Of a stretch of 6,069 nucleotides of DNA, positions 5,377 to 6,069 are shown piece after piece. Within the stretch, counting starts at the first letter, position 1. The number at the start of each line of letters is the position of its first letter. The translations under genes were made by a program, and so were the position numbers. This stretch comes from Methanobacteriota archaeon (GTDB taxonomy: Archaea > Thermoplasmatota > Thermoplasmata > RBG-16-68-12 > EA-27): NCBI GenBank assembly GCA_016207545.1, contig JACQPO010000163.1:1-6069 (forward strand), written 5' to 3'. The notes below the pieces were generated by a model. The model did no database searches. It worked only from the letters and a program-made list of their open reading frames with translations, and was not told the origin of the DNA.

Positions 5377-6069
5377 ATCGACTCGTCTCCGCCGGCGGTC
5401 GACCGTACACGAGCCGCCCGCCCACCGCGGTCGCGACGACGCGGACCCGCGACCCGGGAACCCGACCCGGCACCCCGGACAGCACCACGAAGTCCGCGAG
5501 CTTCCCGGCGGCCAGGGTCCCCTTGTCGCCCTCCTCGAAGCCCGCGAAGGCGCCGTGGACCGTGTAGCACCGCAGCGCGTCCCGAAACCGGAGTCGCTGC
5601 GAGGGGAAGGGGGCCTCCATCGCGCCTCGCATTCCGTACAGCGGCCCATACGGCATCCCGTCGGACCCGAACGCGACGCGGCTGCCTCGGCGGAGAAGCT
5701 CGCGATACAGGTTGATCTCGCGCACGCGGGATCGGCCCAAGCGGGCTTCGTACATGCCCCCGGGATGGGACCATCGCGCGACGAAATTCGGCTGCATCGA
5801 GGGGAGGACGCCTAGGTCAGCAACCCGGTCGAGCGCGTCCTCGGAGGTGAGTTCCAGGTGCTCCATCCGATGGCGGTGGTCCTCGCGAGAATCTTCGTCG
5901 AGAATCCGCTCGTAGGCGTCGAGGACGACGTCGACCGCGCGGTCCCCGATCGCATGGACCGCCAACTGGAACCCGGCCTCGTGCACGCGTGCGAGGAGCG
6001 CCGCCAATTCCCGCGGAAGGCGAATGAGCTGACCTCGTCTATGGGGATCGTCCGCGTACGGCTTATGCA
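5372..6069 (-). CDS. YtcJ/NfdA-type amidohydrolase (Amidohydro_3), 5' end missing
   Basis: The frame is open to the window edge (the TTG at 6007 is not the real start). 231 residues are visible, under half of the usual ~530-aa YtcJ-type metal-dependent amidohydrolase. Numbering from the first full codon at 6067, the fragment opens with the family segment PYADDPHRRGQL (3-14). Next come H38 in VHAIGDRAVD, H70 in HRMEHLEL and D136 in FGSDGMPYGP, which match the later metal or catalytic positions of the TIM barrel. It closes with the composite beta-domain tail GTLAAGKLADFVVLSG and VVATAVGGRLVYGR. Members hydrolyse amide, N-formyl or similar C-N bonds; the substrate is not predictable here. The first metal-binding HxH motif is outside the window. 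It may be transcribed separately from the membrane-protein gene, since a hairpin and TATA-like box lie between them. Confidence 0.9.
   Translation of the reverse strand, partial: HKPYADDPHRRGQLIRLPRELAALLARVHEAGFQLAVHAIGDRAVDVVLDAYERILDEDSREDHRHRMEHLELTSEDALDRVADLGVLPSMQPNFVARWSHPGGMYEARLGRSRVREINLYRELLRRGSRVAFGSDGMPYGPLYGMRGAMEAPFPSQRLRFRDALRCYTVHGAFAGFEEGDKGTLAAGKLADFVVLSGVPGRVPGSRVRVVATAVGGRLVYGRPPAETSRS

Noticed and set aside
4881..5774. A 297-codon minus-strand open frame spanning the membrane-protein gene and the amidohydrolase 3' end, with a natural-looking stretch RNPQKGYVFRSLYAQNN.
   Set aside because: Most of it is Arg/Pro/Gly-rich shadow of two better genes in GC-rich DNA, and it overlaps the clear YtcJ tail and the HAD start.
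1..6069. Search for RNA genes, CRISPR repeats, insertion-sequence ends or long direct repeats.
   Set aside because: No tRNA-like cloverleaf, spaced identical repeats, transposase-like protein or long terminal inverted repeats were seen; the repeats present are the propeller's protein-level motifs.

Overview
The window looks like chromosomal DNA from a high-GC archaeon, most likely a euryarchaeal (Thermoplasmatota-like) uncultivated lineage. Three things point there: a two-repeat archaeal tRNA-splicing endonuclease, an archaea-specific HTH regulator family, and archaeal promoters (a TATA-like box centred about 27 nt before the start codon, giving leaderless mRNAs). Codon third positions are mostly G or C. 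The lineage call is inference; no rRNA or other marker is present.

Layout, left to right. (1) 1-1479 (+): C-terminal part of a secreted-type FG-GAP/VCBS beta-propeller protein, cut by the window edge. (2) 1464-2096 (-): a divergent TraB/TIKI-like protein, overlapping the end of the propeller gene by 16 bp, tail to tail. (3) 2122-3060 (-): archaeal HTH-type regulator, directly upstream of the TraB-like gene and probably in one operon with it. (4) 3061-3155: a compact divergent promoter region with a mirror pair of near-identical TATA elements, each exactly 23 nt from its start codon. (5) 3156-4208 (+): tRNA-splicing endonuclease EndA, 350 aa, two fused repeats with the catalytic Tyr/His/Lys only in the second. 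(6) 4210-4935 (-): HAD-superfamily hydrolase, convergent with endA, one base between the stop codons. (7) 5006-5290 (-): a 94-aa two-helix membrane protein of unknown function. (8) 5372-6069 (-): C-terminal part of a YtcJ-type amidohydrolase, cut by the window edge.

The genes do not form one pathway. They are RNA processing (endA), a regulator with a probable co-transcribed partner, and separate metabolic or surface genes. I found no mobile element, CRISPR array, RNA gene or defence system. No stretch longer than 300 bases lacks a gene; the largest gaps are 95 bp (3061-3155), 81 bp (5291-5371) and 70 bp (4936-5005). I see no clearly new multi-gene system. The most informative signals are the mirrored leaderless promoters, the propeller gene that stops inside a further repeat, two start-proximal hairpins of identical geometry, and a TraB-like protein lacking the family's signature residues.
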